DNA of 64,000 nucleotides from MWCO01 sp964488865. Lineage in GTDB: Bacteria > Myxococcota_A > Polyangia > Polyangiales > Polyangiaceae. The position numbers were made by a program, and so were the translations under genes. The stretch covers positions 124,001 to 188,000 of the forward strand of contig CAZAWR010000006.1 in the NCBI GenBank assembly GCA_964488865.1, read 5' to 3'. Shown here one piece after another: positions 16,752 to 26,457 of the stretch. The stretch's first letter is position 1; each line of letters opens with the position of its first letter. A model generated the notes under the pieces. The model did no database searches and had not been told where the DNA came from. It saw nothing but the letters and a program-made list of their open reading frames with translations.

Positions 16752-18296
16752 CTAGGACGGAACCACGGCGCAAGAAAACACCGCGTAATCCGTCGTCGCA
16801 TCTGGCAGTCGAGTGCATAGCAATTGCGCATGGGTGCCCGCTACGGCGAACTGCGACACGTCTGGCGCCCGACGCGAACTGAACACCCAAGCCAGAGACG
16901 ACCCGCCATTCTCAAGCAACGGATCCGCTATGCGTGCAACATCCTCGGTTGACGCCCCTCTGAAGAAGGGGACACTCTCCCACATCAGCCCTAGATCCAG
17001 GCCGATGTCTTGGTGAGCAACGGCAACGGCATCGGGTGCCATTTCGGAAAGCTGAACGTAGAGAGGGTAAACGCGATCGCGCGACGCCTGCTCGGTCGTC
17101 ACCAATCCACCCCCGAGGTTGAGCAGAACACCAGCGATGGCACTCGCTGAGAGCACGACGTGCGCAGCTTGGCGAGCGCGCTCCCGCAGCGAAGCGACAG
17201 CGATGACCAAGCCCGTCCACACCAAAGGAAGGCCGACCACGAAGTACCGAGGCCCCCACTGCTTCCCTCCGTCGTTAGGGACGATGCATGCCACAGCGAC
17301 ACAGAACAGGCCAAATGCTGCCAGCATCACCATTGCAGCACGGCAGCGAACGTTGTCGCGCCCCTCCCTTTGGGTCGCGGCAAGACCCAAGATCGCAACC
17401 AATGCCCAGGCTTCCACGCCGTGAAGAGCCAAGTTTCCACCCATCGAGGCCAAACGTTCCGCGATCCCGGGGAGACTGATCGCCGTCGGTTGGGTCGCAT
17501 CGAACACCTGCAATGCGTGCGCGCCCGTCGATGACCCGAACACGGCCAGATTGTGAATCACCCATGCAGCCACCCCCACGACTGCTCCCACGGTCCATGC
17601 CACGCGCGCACGCAGAGACGATTCTCTGTGTCCAAGCGCAAGCACTGTGGTGATGGCCGACATGAGCGCAACTTCCGGACGGAGCAGGGTCGCAGCGCCC
17701 ACCAACATTCCGCCGCACGCATGTGCCCATGCCTGCCGCCGTTGAAGAAGTGGATGCAGGGCCATACCACCCACGACACACGCCAACGCTGGCGCATGCT
17801 CCCAGTACATCGCACCGTACGGAACCGCGAAGGATCCAGCAACCGTCAGGGATACAATGGCCCATATGCTCCGACGGTCGTCCAACCTCCTCACGGCGTA
17901 CCGCGCAATGACCGTCCACGCGACGGCCATGGACAGCAGTGAAATCGCAAACAGAACACGCCATCCACCGACCGCCAGGGCGACGGCGGATATCCCGATG
18001 AAAGGCAGCGGGAACGACACCGTGGGACCGCTTGCGCCATCGATCACGTACGGCAGCAGCACCGGCCTCAACCCCTGGCTCCACAACGCAGCCGCCCAGG
18101 GTTGTTCTGGAGGGCGCAGCAACGGCGAGTACCCTTCTGATAGCACCGTCTGCGCCATGACGAGTTTTAGGCCCCCGTCTCCGCTGAAGAATACGGGGGC
18201 CCGAATCCTTGCCACCACCAACGCACAGGCACAGCAGACCGCAACCACGATGAGACATGCGCCCCAAGACGCGCGCGAGCACGGAAGCTTCATCAC
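16752..18296 (-). CDS. Multi-pass membrane protein, GT-C/GT87-like
   Basis: A 514-residue protein with an N-terminal signal-anchor and about ten further hydrophobic helices, then a soluble C-terminal domain of about 100 residues. The first external loop has FFSGDGGLKLVMAQ with an acidic residue in the position typical of GT-C glycosyltransferases, and YWEHAPALACVVGG lies in a later loop. Substrate unknown. The C-terminus carries several Cys residues (LLCTRLPDATTD, FSCAVV). It ends seven bases from the bacterioferritin stop in convergent orientation. Base composition is a little less GC-rich than neighbouring genes, which could point to older transfer, but this was not quantified. Confidence 0.65.
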   Translation of the reverse strand: MMKLPCSRASWGACLIVVAVCCACALVVARIRAPVFFSGDGGLKLVMAQTVLSEGYSPLLRPPEQPWAAALWSQGLRPVLLPYVIDGASGPTVSFPLPFIGISAVALAVGGWRVLFAISLLSMAVAWTVIARYAVRRLDDRRSIWAIVSLTVAGSFAVPYGAMYWEHAPALACVVGGMALHPLLQRRQAWAHACGGMLVGAATLLRPEVALMSAITTVLALGHRESSLRARVAWTVGAVVGVAAWVIHNLAVFGSSTGAHALQVFDATQPTAISLPGIAERLASMGGNLALHGVEAWALVAILGLAATQREGRDNVRCRAAMVMLAAFGLFCVAVACIVPNDGGKQWGPRYFVVGLPLVWTGLVIAVASLRERARQAAHVVLSASAIAGVLLNLGGGLVTTEQASRDRVYPLYVQLSEMAPDAVAVAHQDIGLDLGLMWESVPFFRGASTEDVARIADPLLENGGSSLAWVFSSRRAPDVSQFAVAGTHAQLLCTRLPDATTDYAVFSCAVVPS

Positions 18297-18895
18297 GGTT
18301 GCGCCTTTCCCTTCACCAGGTACCGGTCCCGCCGCTCACCACGCGCTGGAACGCGCCAAATGCCACCACGCTCCGTCCCTTCCAGACCTCGTCCGCTTGC
18401 CTAATGGGCCTGTTGATTCTCGACACCATGGCGCTAGTGTCTACCAGGCAAGTGCCACCAAGCAAAGCCGAGTCACCGAACGCTCCCAGAACCAATTTCG
18501 GTCCGGTTCTTGTTGTTCCCGTTCCGAAGCGGTTGTTCCGGCCATCATGTCACGGACTCGCGCCAGCAAGCATCAGCACCCGGGCAGGCAGGGAGGACCG
18601 TGCGTCGGAGGTTCACCGCAAATCGCTCGTTCGGGGCTCCATTCTGCGGCCCCACGCAGGACTCCTACCGGCTGGCGACCTTCAACTCGCCGGTCGCGCC
18701 CCGTGGGTGGAGCGGATGCGAAGGAAAGGAACAAAGGCACGGCCAACAAGGAGCTGCACGCGGCTTCGGGCGCGAGCCCTGCGATCGTTGAAAGCTTGAC
18801 GGACTGCGCGGATCTCCGCGAATGGCGTCGACGGAACTCGCCGTCCTCGCTCTGCTCGCACAACTGACCATCCCCCTGTTGCTCCGCCCCCCCCT
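18297..18895. other. Gene-free stretch, possibly carrying gene remnants
   Basis: About 600 bases without a convincing complete gene. On the reverse strand a short frame ending at 18313 (…NRPIRQADEVWKGRSVVAFG) has plausible codon use but begins just after a stop and has no ribosome binding site. A second frame upstream is in a different phase. This pattern fits a decayed gene, though no family is recognisable. Confidence 0.4.
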
Positions 18896-20167
18896 TTGTG
18901 CCCTTATGACGCCGTGACGCACGACAAGATTTTGCCCCCCAGCATCGGGGAAGGCTCCCCCACCGGCAACTGCGCAGGCGCTCGAACCGCGGTCCTCGTT
19001 GGGACGGGCATGACCTCCGTGGGCAAGCTCACGCTTCGCCCCACCATCCTGATGCGACGAGCCCTCGAGCTCGCGTTGGCCCAGGCCGGCATCGCGCTGC
19101 GCCAGGTCGATGGGCTCATCGCGATCCCTTCGCTCGCCGACCCGCACTTCATGGAGGCCCACTACTTCGCCACCCAGACGGGCCTCCTGCCGCGCAAGGA
19201 CGTGCTCGTTCGCACCATCGACACGGGCGGTGCGGGACCGGTCACCGGTCTCATCGAAGCCGCACGCATGATCGAACAGCAAGTGTGCGACGTCGTGGCC
19301 GTCGTGGCGGGCGACGCGGTCTCTTCCTTGCCCAGGGACGAGTTCCTCCACCGCGCGGATCAGACGTGCCGCGATCCCGAAGGAGAGCTTCCCAGCCCCG
19401 TGATCGTCCATGCGTACGATCGCGTGGCGCGCTGGCAGATGGATACCTACGGCGTTACGCGCGAGCAGCTTGCCATGTGCAGCGTGCTTATGAGCCGGCA
19501 AGCCGCCCGGCACCCGCTCGCGCTGACCCGCACGCCCCATGATCTCGCGAAGGTCCTCGATTCTCCTCGGATCGCGCCGGTCACGAATCTGCTCGAGTGT
19601 GCGCGACGTGCAGACGGTGGCGCGGCGCTCGTCGTGGCATCGACCCGTTTCCTGGAGCGCAATGGCATCTCCGGTCGCGGCGTGCGCGTGCTTGGGGGAG
19701 GAGAGTGCTCGGGACCGCTCTACCCTCCCCCGGTCATCGACGAAGACATGTTCTCCTGCGAAGAGGCCTGCACAACGGCATATCAGGCGTCGCAGCTGAG
19801 CGTGAAGGACATCGACTTCTTCGGTCTGTACGACTGCTATCCCATCTGTCTGATCCGCGCGGTCGAGGCGGTAGGGATCTGCGGCAAGGGCGAAGGCGGG
19901 GCTTGGATCCAAGCCAAGTACGAGGAGACGGCGGGAGCCTTCGAGCCGCGAGCGTTCCCCGTCAACACGCATGGCGGGCTGCTCGCCTTCGGGGCGCCGT
20001 GGGAAGTTCCTGCGATGTACAACGTCACGGAGGCCTTCGCTCAGCTCACTGGGCGAGCCGAAGGCCGGCAGATCCCGAACGCTCGTCGCGCCCTCGTGTA
20101 CGGCAACGGCGGGATCTTCTCGGCGAGCGCTGTGGCGATCCTTGAGACCGTGGCGGGCACCCCATAG
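18896..20167 (+). CDS. Thiolase-like (SCP-x-type) protein without the usual nucleophilic cysteine
   Basis: A 423-residue thiolase-fold protein. The N-terminal half has AVLVGTGMTSVGK and VDGLIAIPSL typical of SCP-x/lipid-transfer acetyl-CoA acetyltransferases. At the position of the catalytic Cys loop it reads RTIDTGGAGPVTGLIEAA, so no Cys is present. The C-terminal half keeps NTHGGLLAFGAPWEVPAMYN, in which the His of the NxHGG motif and Gly-rich loop are conserved. It may bind an acyl-CoA without condensing it, as proposed for several non-canonical thiolases that work with an OB-fold partner; no such partner is adjacent. The first codon is TTG at 18896; GTG at 18917 is an alternative. Orphan on its strand. 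Confidence 0.8.
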   Translation: MCPYDAVTHDKILPPSIGEGSPTGNCAGARTAVLVGTGMTSVGKLTLRPTILMRRALELALAQAGIALRQVDGLIAIPSLADPHFMEAHYFATQTGLLPRKDVLVRTIDTGGAGPVTGLIEAARMIEQQVCDVVAVVAGDAVSSLPRDEFLHRADQTCRDPEGELPSPVIVHAYDRVARWQMDTYGVTREQLAMCSVLMSRQAARHPLALTRTPHDLAKVLDSPRIAPVTNLLECARRADGGAALVVASTRFLERNGISGRGVRVLGGGECSGPLYPPPVIDEDMFSCEEACTTAYQASQLSVKDIDFFGLYDCYPICLIRAVEAVGICGKGEGGAWIQAKYEETAGAFEPRAFPVNTHGGLLAFGAPWEVPAMYNVTEAFAQLTGRAEGRQIPNARRALVYGNGGIFSASAVAILETVAGTP

Positions 20168-20315
20168 ACGCCCCCTACGCACAGACCGCGACCACAACGA
20201 GCGTTCCAGACCGTCGCCGCCAACCTTCCACTCGCGTCAGGGCTACTGCAGGGATTCCCAAGGATATGGGAAACGACACCCAGGTGCCGACCGCACGCAA
20301 CGCATCGCAGCTCCG

Positions 20316-21086
20316 TCAAGGCTCGTCTCCAAGAAGCTTCCGCCCGCCAGGCGACAAGAAGCGCGGCCTCCTCACCCCGAGGCGTGCCAACCTGAAGTCA
20401 ATTGCGGTTCCGATCACGCCTACCCCGTACGAAACGCTCGAAGCGAGCCCTATCGACGACGATCCGGGCGCGTACGACGCCGGACAAGTCACCTCCGCGA
20501 TCCGATAGCCGAAGTGAACAGCCTGCACGAGCATCTGGTTGTCGAAGAGGAACCCGTCCACGTTTTCTTCGAGCGGTAGGGAGAGGAGAAGCCGTCTTGA
20601 GAACGCGCGATAGCCCGTGTGAAACTCGGACAGTTTCTCGCCGATCATCACATTCTCGAACGCGGTCAAGAAACGGTTCGCTACGTACTTGTACACGGGC
20701 ATCCCCCCCGCGATGGCGCGGCCGCCCAGGATGCGTGACCCCAGCGCCACGTCGTAAAGCCCGCTGGCGATGCACGATGCCAGCGCCGGGATGAGTCGGG
20801 GCGTGTACTGGTAGTCCGGGTGAACCATCACGACGATGTCGGCACTTCGCTGCAGCGCTTCCGTGTAGCACGTCTTCTGGTTCCCACCGTACCCACGGTT
20901 CTTCGCGTGAACGATCACGTGGAGACCCAACCTCCGCGCCACGGAGACGGTTCGGTCCCGGGACCGATCGTCTACCAGAATGATGTCATCGACGATCGAA
21001 CGTGGGACCTCGGAGACCGTCTTCTCGAGGGTGCTTTCCGCGTTGTAGGCCGGCATGACGACACAGAGGCGCTTGCCTTCAATCAT
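20316..21086 (-). CDS. Glycosyltransferase family 2 (dolichol-phosphate-mannose synthase-like)
   Basis: A 256-residue GT-A enzyme likely to load a sugar onto polyprenyl phosphate. It has VVMPAYNAESTLEKTV at the N-terminus, DIILVDDRSRD (UDP/GDP-binding Asp), NRGYGGNQKTCYTEAL, and VVMVHPDYQY, where the Asp of the usual DxD position binds metal. There is no C-terminal membrane pair, so it is probably a peripheral membrane protein. Its ATG overlaps the stop of the upstream TPR membrane protein (ATGA at 21083-21086), so the pair is translationally coupled. A polyprenyl-phosphate sugar from this enzyme could feed that TMTC-like protein; this is inference from family roles. Confidence 0.88.
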   Translation of the reverse strand: MIEGKRLCVVMPAYNAESTLEKTVSEVPRSIVDDIILVDDRSRDRTVSVARRLGLHVIVHAKNRGYGGNQKTCYTEALQRSADIVVMVHPDYQYTPRLIPALASCIASGLYDVALGSRILGGRAIAGGMPVYKYVANRFLTAFENVMIGEKLSEFHTGYRAFSRRLLLSLPLEENVDGFLFDNQMLVQAVHFGYRIAEVTCPASYAPGSSSIGLASSVSYGVGVIGTAIDFRLARLGVRRPRFLSPGGRKLLGDEP

Positions 21087-23497
21087 CTGTCTCTCGGCGT
21101 CTGGGATGGGGGATCGAGCAGACTCATTTCGTTTTCGATCGAGGTGAGTGAGGAGAGGATCCGCCTACGGACCTGATCGCGCCCTTGTTCGCCTTGAACC
21201 TCAGCATAGGATCGCAACCGTTCGAGCAAGAGGGCGGCGTCGTCCCGTCGATCCTCACGACGCAAGCTTCTCACAAGGTCGAGGCAGCGTTCCAGGAGCG
21301 CCGGGTCCTCGTCAAGCGCCGACAAGAGGTAGCCGATCGCAGCCTCCATGTTTCCGTTGCGTGCGAGCAGCCATCCCGCGTGGAATGCGAGTTTCGCATC
21401 GTTCGGATTCCTCGTGCGAGCCTCCTCCAACTGAACGACGGCGGCGTCGGTTTCGTCCACCGAGAGGAGCGCTGTCGCGAGGTTCACGCGGGCCGGCACG
21501 TTCCTCGCGTTCAGGCGGACCGCGACATAGAGGTAGGCGACGGCAGGGGATGGTTGCCCGTGCGCAGCCAGGAACGTTCCGAATCGATAGTGTGCGTCCG
21601 AGTTGCCCGGATTCGCGCGAACCGCCCGGTGGTGCGCGGCTGCTGCCTCGTGTGGCATGCCGATCGTCTCGTAGCGCTCCGCCACTTGACCCCAGCGTTC
21701 CGCCCCGTTCCCAGCGAGGGCCCCCAACTCGGCGATGTCGCTTAACGCCTCGTCCCGATTCCCAAGGGCGATTCGCACATCGGTCAAAGCCAACCGAAAA
21801 CCGAAGTCGCTCGGTCGAGCGCGAACTGCGGCTACCAGGTAGATCGTCGCCTCCTCGAAGCTTCCCGCCTTGACGAGAAGTCGGCCCAGCCGGTAGTTCG
21901 CCACCGAGTTCGTCGGCTCGGTGCGTAGAGCTTCGCGGAAGTGATTCATGGCGAGTGAATCCTCCCCACGATCCGCCAAGAGTTGCGCGAGGTTGAGACG
22001 CGCGTCGACGTGGCCCGACTCCGCTTCCAGCGCGCGTTCGAAGTGACGAACCGCTAAGTCCATTTCACCTTCCTGCGCGAGCACCGTTCCAAGGCCAGCG
22101 TGCGCATTGGGATCGGAAGGGATCATCCCCAAAATAGTGGTGAAGTGGCGCTTCGCGCCGCTTCGGTCCCCCTCCTTTAGAAGCTCGACGCCCACTTCGA
22201 AGTGTGCATGCGTGTTGAACACGCGGCTCACCGAGAGAGCGTGACGGAACAAGGTTCGATTGTCTGCCCATACTGCTGCCTGGCGGTATGTCATGCCCGC
22301 CAGTACTCCGACGACGGCCAATCCCACGGTCCATTTCGCTGCACGACCGAACCACGACCTCCGTGCAACCTCGTTCGTCCCCCAGGCGATCATCATGAAT
22401 GGGCCAACGAAGGGGACATAGGTGTAGCGATCGGCAATAGACTGCGAGCCGACTTGCACGAGCCCGAGTACGGGAACCAACGTCCCCAAGAAAAACAACC
22501 ACCCCACGAGGAGATAGGGCGCACGCTTCCTGGCAACGATAACGAGCGCGGTCACAGCGAGCAACGCACCGCCTGCAGCCACGACCGACGCCGTCGGCCA
22601 ACCCGGCGGAAGTGGATAGAACACGCACAGGTCGACAGGCCAAAACAGCAAGCCCAAGTACCGCGCGTAGGCAACCACTGCGTTCGTGGCGCGGAAGCTC
22701 AAGGGTACTTGATCGAGCGAACTGACAGCTCCGCCCCCGTGCTGGACCCAGACGGTCACGACCGACAAAGCCAAGACCAGCGCGAAGAGAGGTAGCTTCT
22801 CCACGACCAGTCCTCGGAGTTCGCGCAAGAACAAGCCAGGCGCGCCTAGAGCTAGACGCCGAAGCGGCCACACGTCGAGCAACAGGAGAGTGAACGGAAG
22901 CGTGACCAGCATCGGCTTGCTCATCAATCCGAGGCAGAACGCGAGCGCCATCGCGCCGAACCTCGCCCATCCACCCCGCTGCGTCCAGCCAACGTACACC
23001 CACACGGTCACAAACCAGAACAGCGTGCTCAGCACGTCCTTGCGCTCGGAGATCCAAGCCACCGACTCGACGTGCGCTGGATGCAATGCAAACAAGAAAG
23101 CCGTGAGGGCACTCGGGAATCTGTCACCCGTCGTGACGCGGAGGATCACGAACAGCAGAGCCGCGTTCGCAATGTGAAACCCAACATTGACCAGATGTGG
23201 GCCCATCGGATCGACACCAAAAAGGCTGCAGTCGAGCATGTGCGAGAGCCACGTGACAGGATGCCAGTTCGAGGCGCGTGTTGTCGTGAAAGCCCACGCT
23301 ACGCCGGCCCAGGTCAACCCTTCCTGAACCACGGGGTTGTTCGTGACGTAGTCAGGATCGTCGAGATTGATGAACTGCGCACGACGCACGGGCAGGTACG
23401 CCAAGGCCGTCGAGATCGAGAGACAGAGCACCACAAGCCAATCCCAGCCCCCAACTGCGCGTGCCTCTTGCTGCAAAGAGTCGGTGCGCTCGCCCAT
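21083..23497 (-). CDS. TMTC-like membrane protein with C-terminal TPR repeats
   Basis: About 804 residues: an N-terminal membrane half with roughly ten helices, then TPR repeats (about residues 430-760). The first loop has FINLDDPDYVTNNP, and further on NWHPVTWLSHMLDC, the signature of bacterial DUF1736/TMTC-type proteins related to O-mannosyltransferases. TPR units are recognisable in segments such as DPNAHAGLGTVLAQEGEMDL and NSVANYRLGRLLVKAG. Probably glycosylates or assembles exported products using a lipid-linked sugar. ATG at 23497 lies just after the stop of the upstream lipoprotein gene; a TTG at 23512 would overlap it. Confidence 0.85.
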   Translation of the reverse strand: MGERTDSLQQEARAVGGWDWLVVLCLSISTALAYLPVRRAQFINLDDPDYVTNNPVVQEGLTWAGVAWAFTTTRASNWHPVTWLSHMLDCSLFGVDPMGPHLVNVGFHIANAALLFVILRVTTGDRFPSALTAFLFALHPAHVESVAWISERKDVLSTLFWFVTVWVYVGWTQRGGWARFGAMALAFCLGLMSKPMLVTLPFTLLLLDVWPLRRLALGAPGLFLRELRGLVVEKLPLFALVLALSVVTVWVQHGGGAVSSLDQVPLSFRATNAVVAYARYLGLLFWPVDLCVFYPLPPGWPTASVVAAGGALLAVTALVIVARKRAPYLLVGWLFFLGTLVPVLGLVQVGSQSIADRYTYVPFVGPFMMIAWGTNEVARRSWFGRAAKWTVGLAVVGVLAGMTYRQAAVWADNRTLFRHALSVSRVFNTHAHFEVGVELLKEGDRSGAKRHFTTILGMIPSDPNAHAGLGTVLAQEGEMDLAVRHFERALEAESGHVDARLNLAQLLADRGEDSLAMNHFREALRTEPTNSVANYRLGRLLVKAGSFEEATIYLVAAVRARPSDFGFRLALTDVRIALGNRDEALSDIAELGALAGNGAERWGQVAERYETIGMPHEAAAAHHRAVRANPGNSDAHYRFGTFLAAHGQPSPAVAYLYVAVRLNARNVPARVNLATALLSVDETDAAVVQLEEARTRNPNDAKLAFHAGWLLARNGNMEAAIGYLLSALDEDPALLERCLDLVRSLRREDRRDDAALLLERLRSYAEVQGEQGRDQVRRRILSSLTSIENEMSLLDPPSQTPRDR

Positions 23498-23502
23498 TCC
23501 CG

Positions 23503-24783
23503 TCACTCGCAAGCCGAAGGCTGCGGCTCCACCTTCACCGCCTCTTGCGGAGGTTCCACCTTCACCAACTCGAGCATCAGTCCAAGCGACTGCCGATCAC
23601 AAACAACGGCAGGGTTCACAAAGTTCGGGCTCCCCGACGCGAGGTCCCTCCCGGGCAGGAAGTAGCCCGCAAGCGCCATGTCCGCGAGCTCGCTGCTGCA
23701 GTTCGTGGCTTCCAGCACGCCCCGTCGCAGCAACGATGCCATGTCGTCGAGTTGCACGACCGCGCTGAGCATCCCGTGGAGGGGCTTCTGGTGGGCAGCG
23801 TCCAGGCGAACCGACAAGGTCGCCGTGTCCATGTTCACCTCGGCCACCTCGTCGAACAACATCATCGGCATCAACGCCGGCGACACGTTGAAGTCACTGC
23901 TCACCCACATGTGATCGCGCACGTATCCATGCTCGATCTGATGCTTGGGCTCGTCCGCCGAACCGATTACATGGTCCTCGTCCACGGGAAGCACGTCGGT
24001 CCCGTCCCACAAGGGCGGGAACTTCGTCGGCGCACTCACCCAAATGCGCGCGGGCACGTACGGATCGTCGGGCCCGTCGCCCAGGTCCATCAGCTGAATG
24101 ATCAACGTCTGGGACTGGCCGCTGATCGTGCGGGTGTGAATCGCGCGCTCGAAGTCCGTCGCGGAGAACTTGAGCACGTCCGAGATGAGGCGACCGACCG
24201 TGTTGTCCCGACACTCATCGCCGTCCTCCTGACAAAGAGCCGTAGCCCCAGGGGGCTTCTTGCACACCCCGGACGCGCCGTCCTGGGACTGCTTCGCCGT
24301 GGTGCACATGCCGTCGATGTCATATCCGAACTGCCGCCACGCCTCGAACGTTCGTTTGTCCGTGTCCGGGTCGATCGATCCGAAGAAGATCCGCTTCGCC
24401 GCGAAGGTGAGGGTCTTGCCTCCCCCATCCGCGGCGTCGGGAGGAGCGTCCAGCGCGGCGTCGGGAGGAGCGTCCAGCGCAGCGTCCGAAGCCTCCGGCA
24501 GGCCACCGTCCGGTCGGTCCGGGGGGGTTCGAGGGTAGCGCGGGGAAGCGTCGACGCCTGCGTCCGGTTCGACATCGGGCGCTGAATCGCCGACGACGTC
24601 GGGCGCCGCCTGGTCTTCCGAGGCCTCCTGCACCACGTCGACGTTCGCGTCGGTGCTACCACCGGTCGACGGGTCAAGTTGCTTGTCCTCGATCCCGGCG
24701 ATGCTGTGGCAACCAAGCACACCGTAGACATACAGCGTGAACATCCAGAGGAGGGGCGGCCTGGTCATGTACGGAACAAACAT
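23503..24783 (-). CDS. Putative lipoprotein with Asp/Ala-rich linker, unknown function
   Basis: A 426-residue exported protein. The N-terminus has a hydrophobic stretch ending in GVLGC, a usable lipobox, followed by a linker rich in Asp, Ala and Pro (about residues 35-120) that includes the tandem units DAALDAPPDAALDAPPDA. A conserved-looking globular domain follows (about 125-410). It contains RIFFGSIDPDTDKRTFEAW and VDEDHVIGSADEPKHQIEHG and several Cys. No family was recognised. The linker type is common in myxobacterial surface lipoproteins. It ends six bases before the TMTC-like gene start and is probably cotranscribed with it. Confidence 0.7.
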   Translation of the reverse strand: MFVPYMTRPPLLWMFTLYVYGVLGCHSIAGIEDKQLDPSTGGSTDANVDVVQEASEDQAAPDVVGDSAPDVEPDAGVDASPRYPRTPPDRPDGGLPEASDAALDAPPDAALDAPPDAADGGGKTLTFAAKRIFFGSIDPDTDKRTFEAWRQFGYDIDGMCTTAKQSQDGASGVCKKPPGATALCQEDGDECRDNTVGRLISDVLKFSATDFERAIHTRTISGQSQTLIIQLMDLGDGPDDPYVPARIWVSAPTKFPPLWDGTDVLPVDEDHVIGSADEPKHQIEHGYVRDHMWVSSDFNVSPALMPMMLFDEVAEVNMDTATLSVRLDAAHQKPLHGMLSAVVQLDDMASLLRRGVLEATNCSSELADMALAGYFLPGRDLASGSPNFVNPAVVCDRQSLGLMLELVKVEPPQEAVKVEPQPSACE

Positions 24784-24873
24784 ACCACCGAAAGTCCGGT
24801 CCCGCCGACCCCAAGGACCTCGTGGGGCTTGTCAGCCCCCCTCGACCCGCTCAGAGTGGAAGCGAAGCAAAAA

Positions 24874-26457
24874 ATGGGATCCGGAATGACGAAGCACAAA
24901 ACCCGAATCATCATCGCGGGGTTGATCCTTGCCGCAACCTCATGGACCGGCGCCGCGGCGGCGCAGGTCGCGTTCCCTGGCGCAGAAGGGTTTGGCGCCA
25001 AGGCCACGGGTGGACGAGGCGGGCGCGTCGTCAAGGTCACCAACCTCGACGCCGACGGCACCGGAAGCTTGCAGTGGGCCCTCGACCAGTCCGGTCCCCG
25101 CATCATCGTCTTCGACGTGAGCGGCGTGATCGAAGGCGACATCACCATTCCCCACGGCGATGTGACCATCGCGGGGCAAACGGCCCCGGGCGGAGGCATC
25201 ACGATCCGGGGCCGCCTCTGGGCCGAATACGACGAGGCCGTGACGAACATCGTCGTGCGATTCGTCCGCGTCCGGCCACCGCCGCTCACCGGCGGTAGCG
25301 ACGGCGACCAGTACGACGCGATCCAGTTCTCCTTGAACGCGCGGTTCATCTTCGATCACATCTCGGTGTCGTGGGCGTCGGACGAGGTGATGGATCTTTA
25401 CGAGGCCGACGACGCCACGATCCAGTGGTCCACGATCGAGGAGTCCTCCACCGAAGGCCACTCCGAAGGTATTCACAACTACGCCCTGCTCCAGGGTCCC
25501 GACGGGTACCGCATTTCGCTCCATCACAACCTGTTTGCCCATCACCTGAGCCGGTGTCCCGCGATCGCGAACGGTCCCGCGGAGATCCTCAACAACGTCA
25601 TCTACGACGTGCAGCACGGGTTCGTTCACCACAACGACGCCTCGGGCTCGTTCAACATCGTCGGGAACTACTTCCGTGCGGGGCCCTCCGCGGACCTGTT
25701 CCCGTTCTACTTCGACGGCGGTGGCGAGTCCCGGTACTACCTGAGGAACAACTACATCGACGACCCGGCTGAGTTCACCGGCGTCGTGGACAATCCGTGG
25801 GAGTCGATGCAGCACTCGAGCTTCGAGCGCATGGAGGGCGATGGACAGGGGGCGTCGGCGCCCTTCGACTTCTCGGGGGAAGCGACCAGGGTGCCGGTGA
25901 CGACCGAGGACGCGATGGACGCCTACGGGTCGGTGCTCGCACTCGCGGGCGCCTTTCCTCGGGATGCGGTGACGCGTCGGACGGTGGAAGAAGTCACGAA
26001 CCGATCGGGAGCGTGGGGCGCACGGCCGCCCACCGACCTGATGGAAGGACTCAAGCTCGAGTCGCCGCCGGTGGACACGGACGGGGACGGCATGCCCGAC
26101 GCCTGGGAAGCGGTCTGGGGGCTCGACCCGAACGACGAATCGGATTCCTCGACCGTCATGCCTTCCGGCTACACCGCGATCGAAGACTACATCAACGAGC
26201 GTGCGCAGGTGCTGCTCGGAGGGACCCCGTCGGTGCCCACACCCGGCACCGGGGGAACCGGCGGAGCGGGCGGCGGTGGGTCGGCGACGGGCGGAAGCGC
26301 TGGTTCCGGGCCTGGGTACGTGCACACGAGCGATGACGCGTCGGGATGCGCGTGCCGTACCGCGGGAGGTAGCCGAACCGAAGCCTGGCTCATCGCGCTC
26401 CTGCCGGTGGCGGGATGGGTCGCTCGCCGTTCGAGGATCAAGGCGCGTATCCGCTGA
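24874..26457 (+). CDS. Secreted pectate lyase (PL1-like) with MYXO-CTERM sorting tail
   Basis: Calcium-dependent beta-elimination of polygalacturonate is expected. After a signal peptide (IIIAGLILAATSWTGAAAAQ) comes a parallel beta-helix domain (about residues 30-330). It starts with AFPGAEGFGAKATGG and contains FDHISVSWASDEVMDLYE, GIHNYALLQ and ISLHHNLFAHHLSRCP, in which the Arg is the probable catalytic base. A TSP3-like calcium loop (DTDGDGMPDAWE) lies near 405. The C-terminus has a Gly/Thr linker, SGCACRTAGG, a hydrophobic helix and a basic end, which is a MYXO-CTERM tail. ATG at 24886 is a possible alternative start. Ends overlap the convergent phnD-like gene by 20 bases. Confidence 0.9.
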   Translation: MGSGMTKHKTRIIIAGLILAATSWTGAAAAQVAFPGAEGFGAKATGGRGGRVVKVTNLDADGTGSLQWALDQSGPRIIVFDVSGVIEGDITIPHGDVTIAGQTAPGGGITIRGRLWAEYDEAVTNIVVRFVRVRPPPLTGGSDGDQYDAIQFSLNARFIFDHISVSWASDEVMDLYEADDATIQWSTIEESSTEGHSEGIHNYALLQGPDGYRISLHHNLFAHHLSRCPAIANGPAEILNNVIYDVQHGFVHHNDASGSFNIVGNYFRAGPSADLFPFYFDGGGESRYYLRNNYIDDPAEFTGVVDNPWESMQHSSFERMEGDGQGASAPFDFSGEATRVPVTTEDAMDAYGSVLALAGAFPRDAVTRRTVEEVTNRSGAWGARPPTDLMEGLKLESPPVDTDGDGMPDAWEAVWGLDPNDESDSSTVMPSGYTAIEDYINERAQVLLGGTPSVPTPGTGGTGGAGGGGSATGGSAGSGPGYVHTSDDASGCACRTAGGSRTEAWLIALLPVAGWVARRSRIKARIR

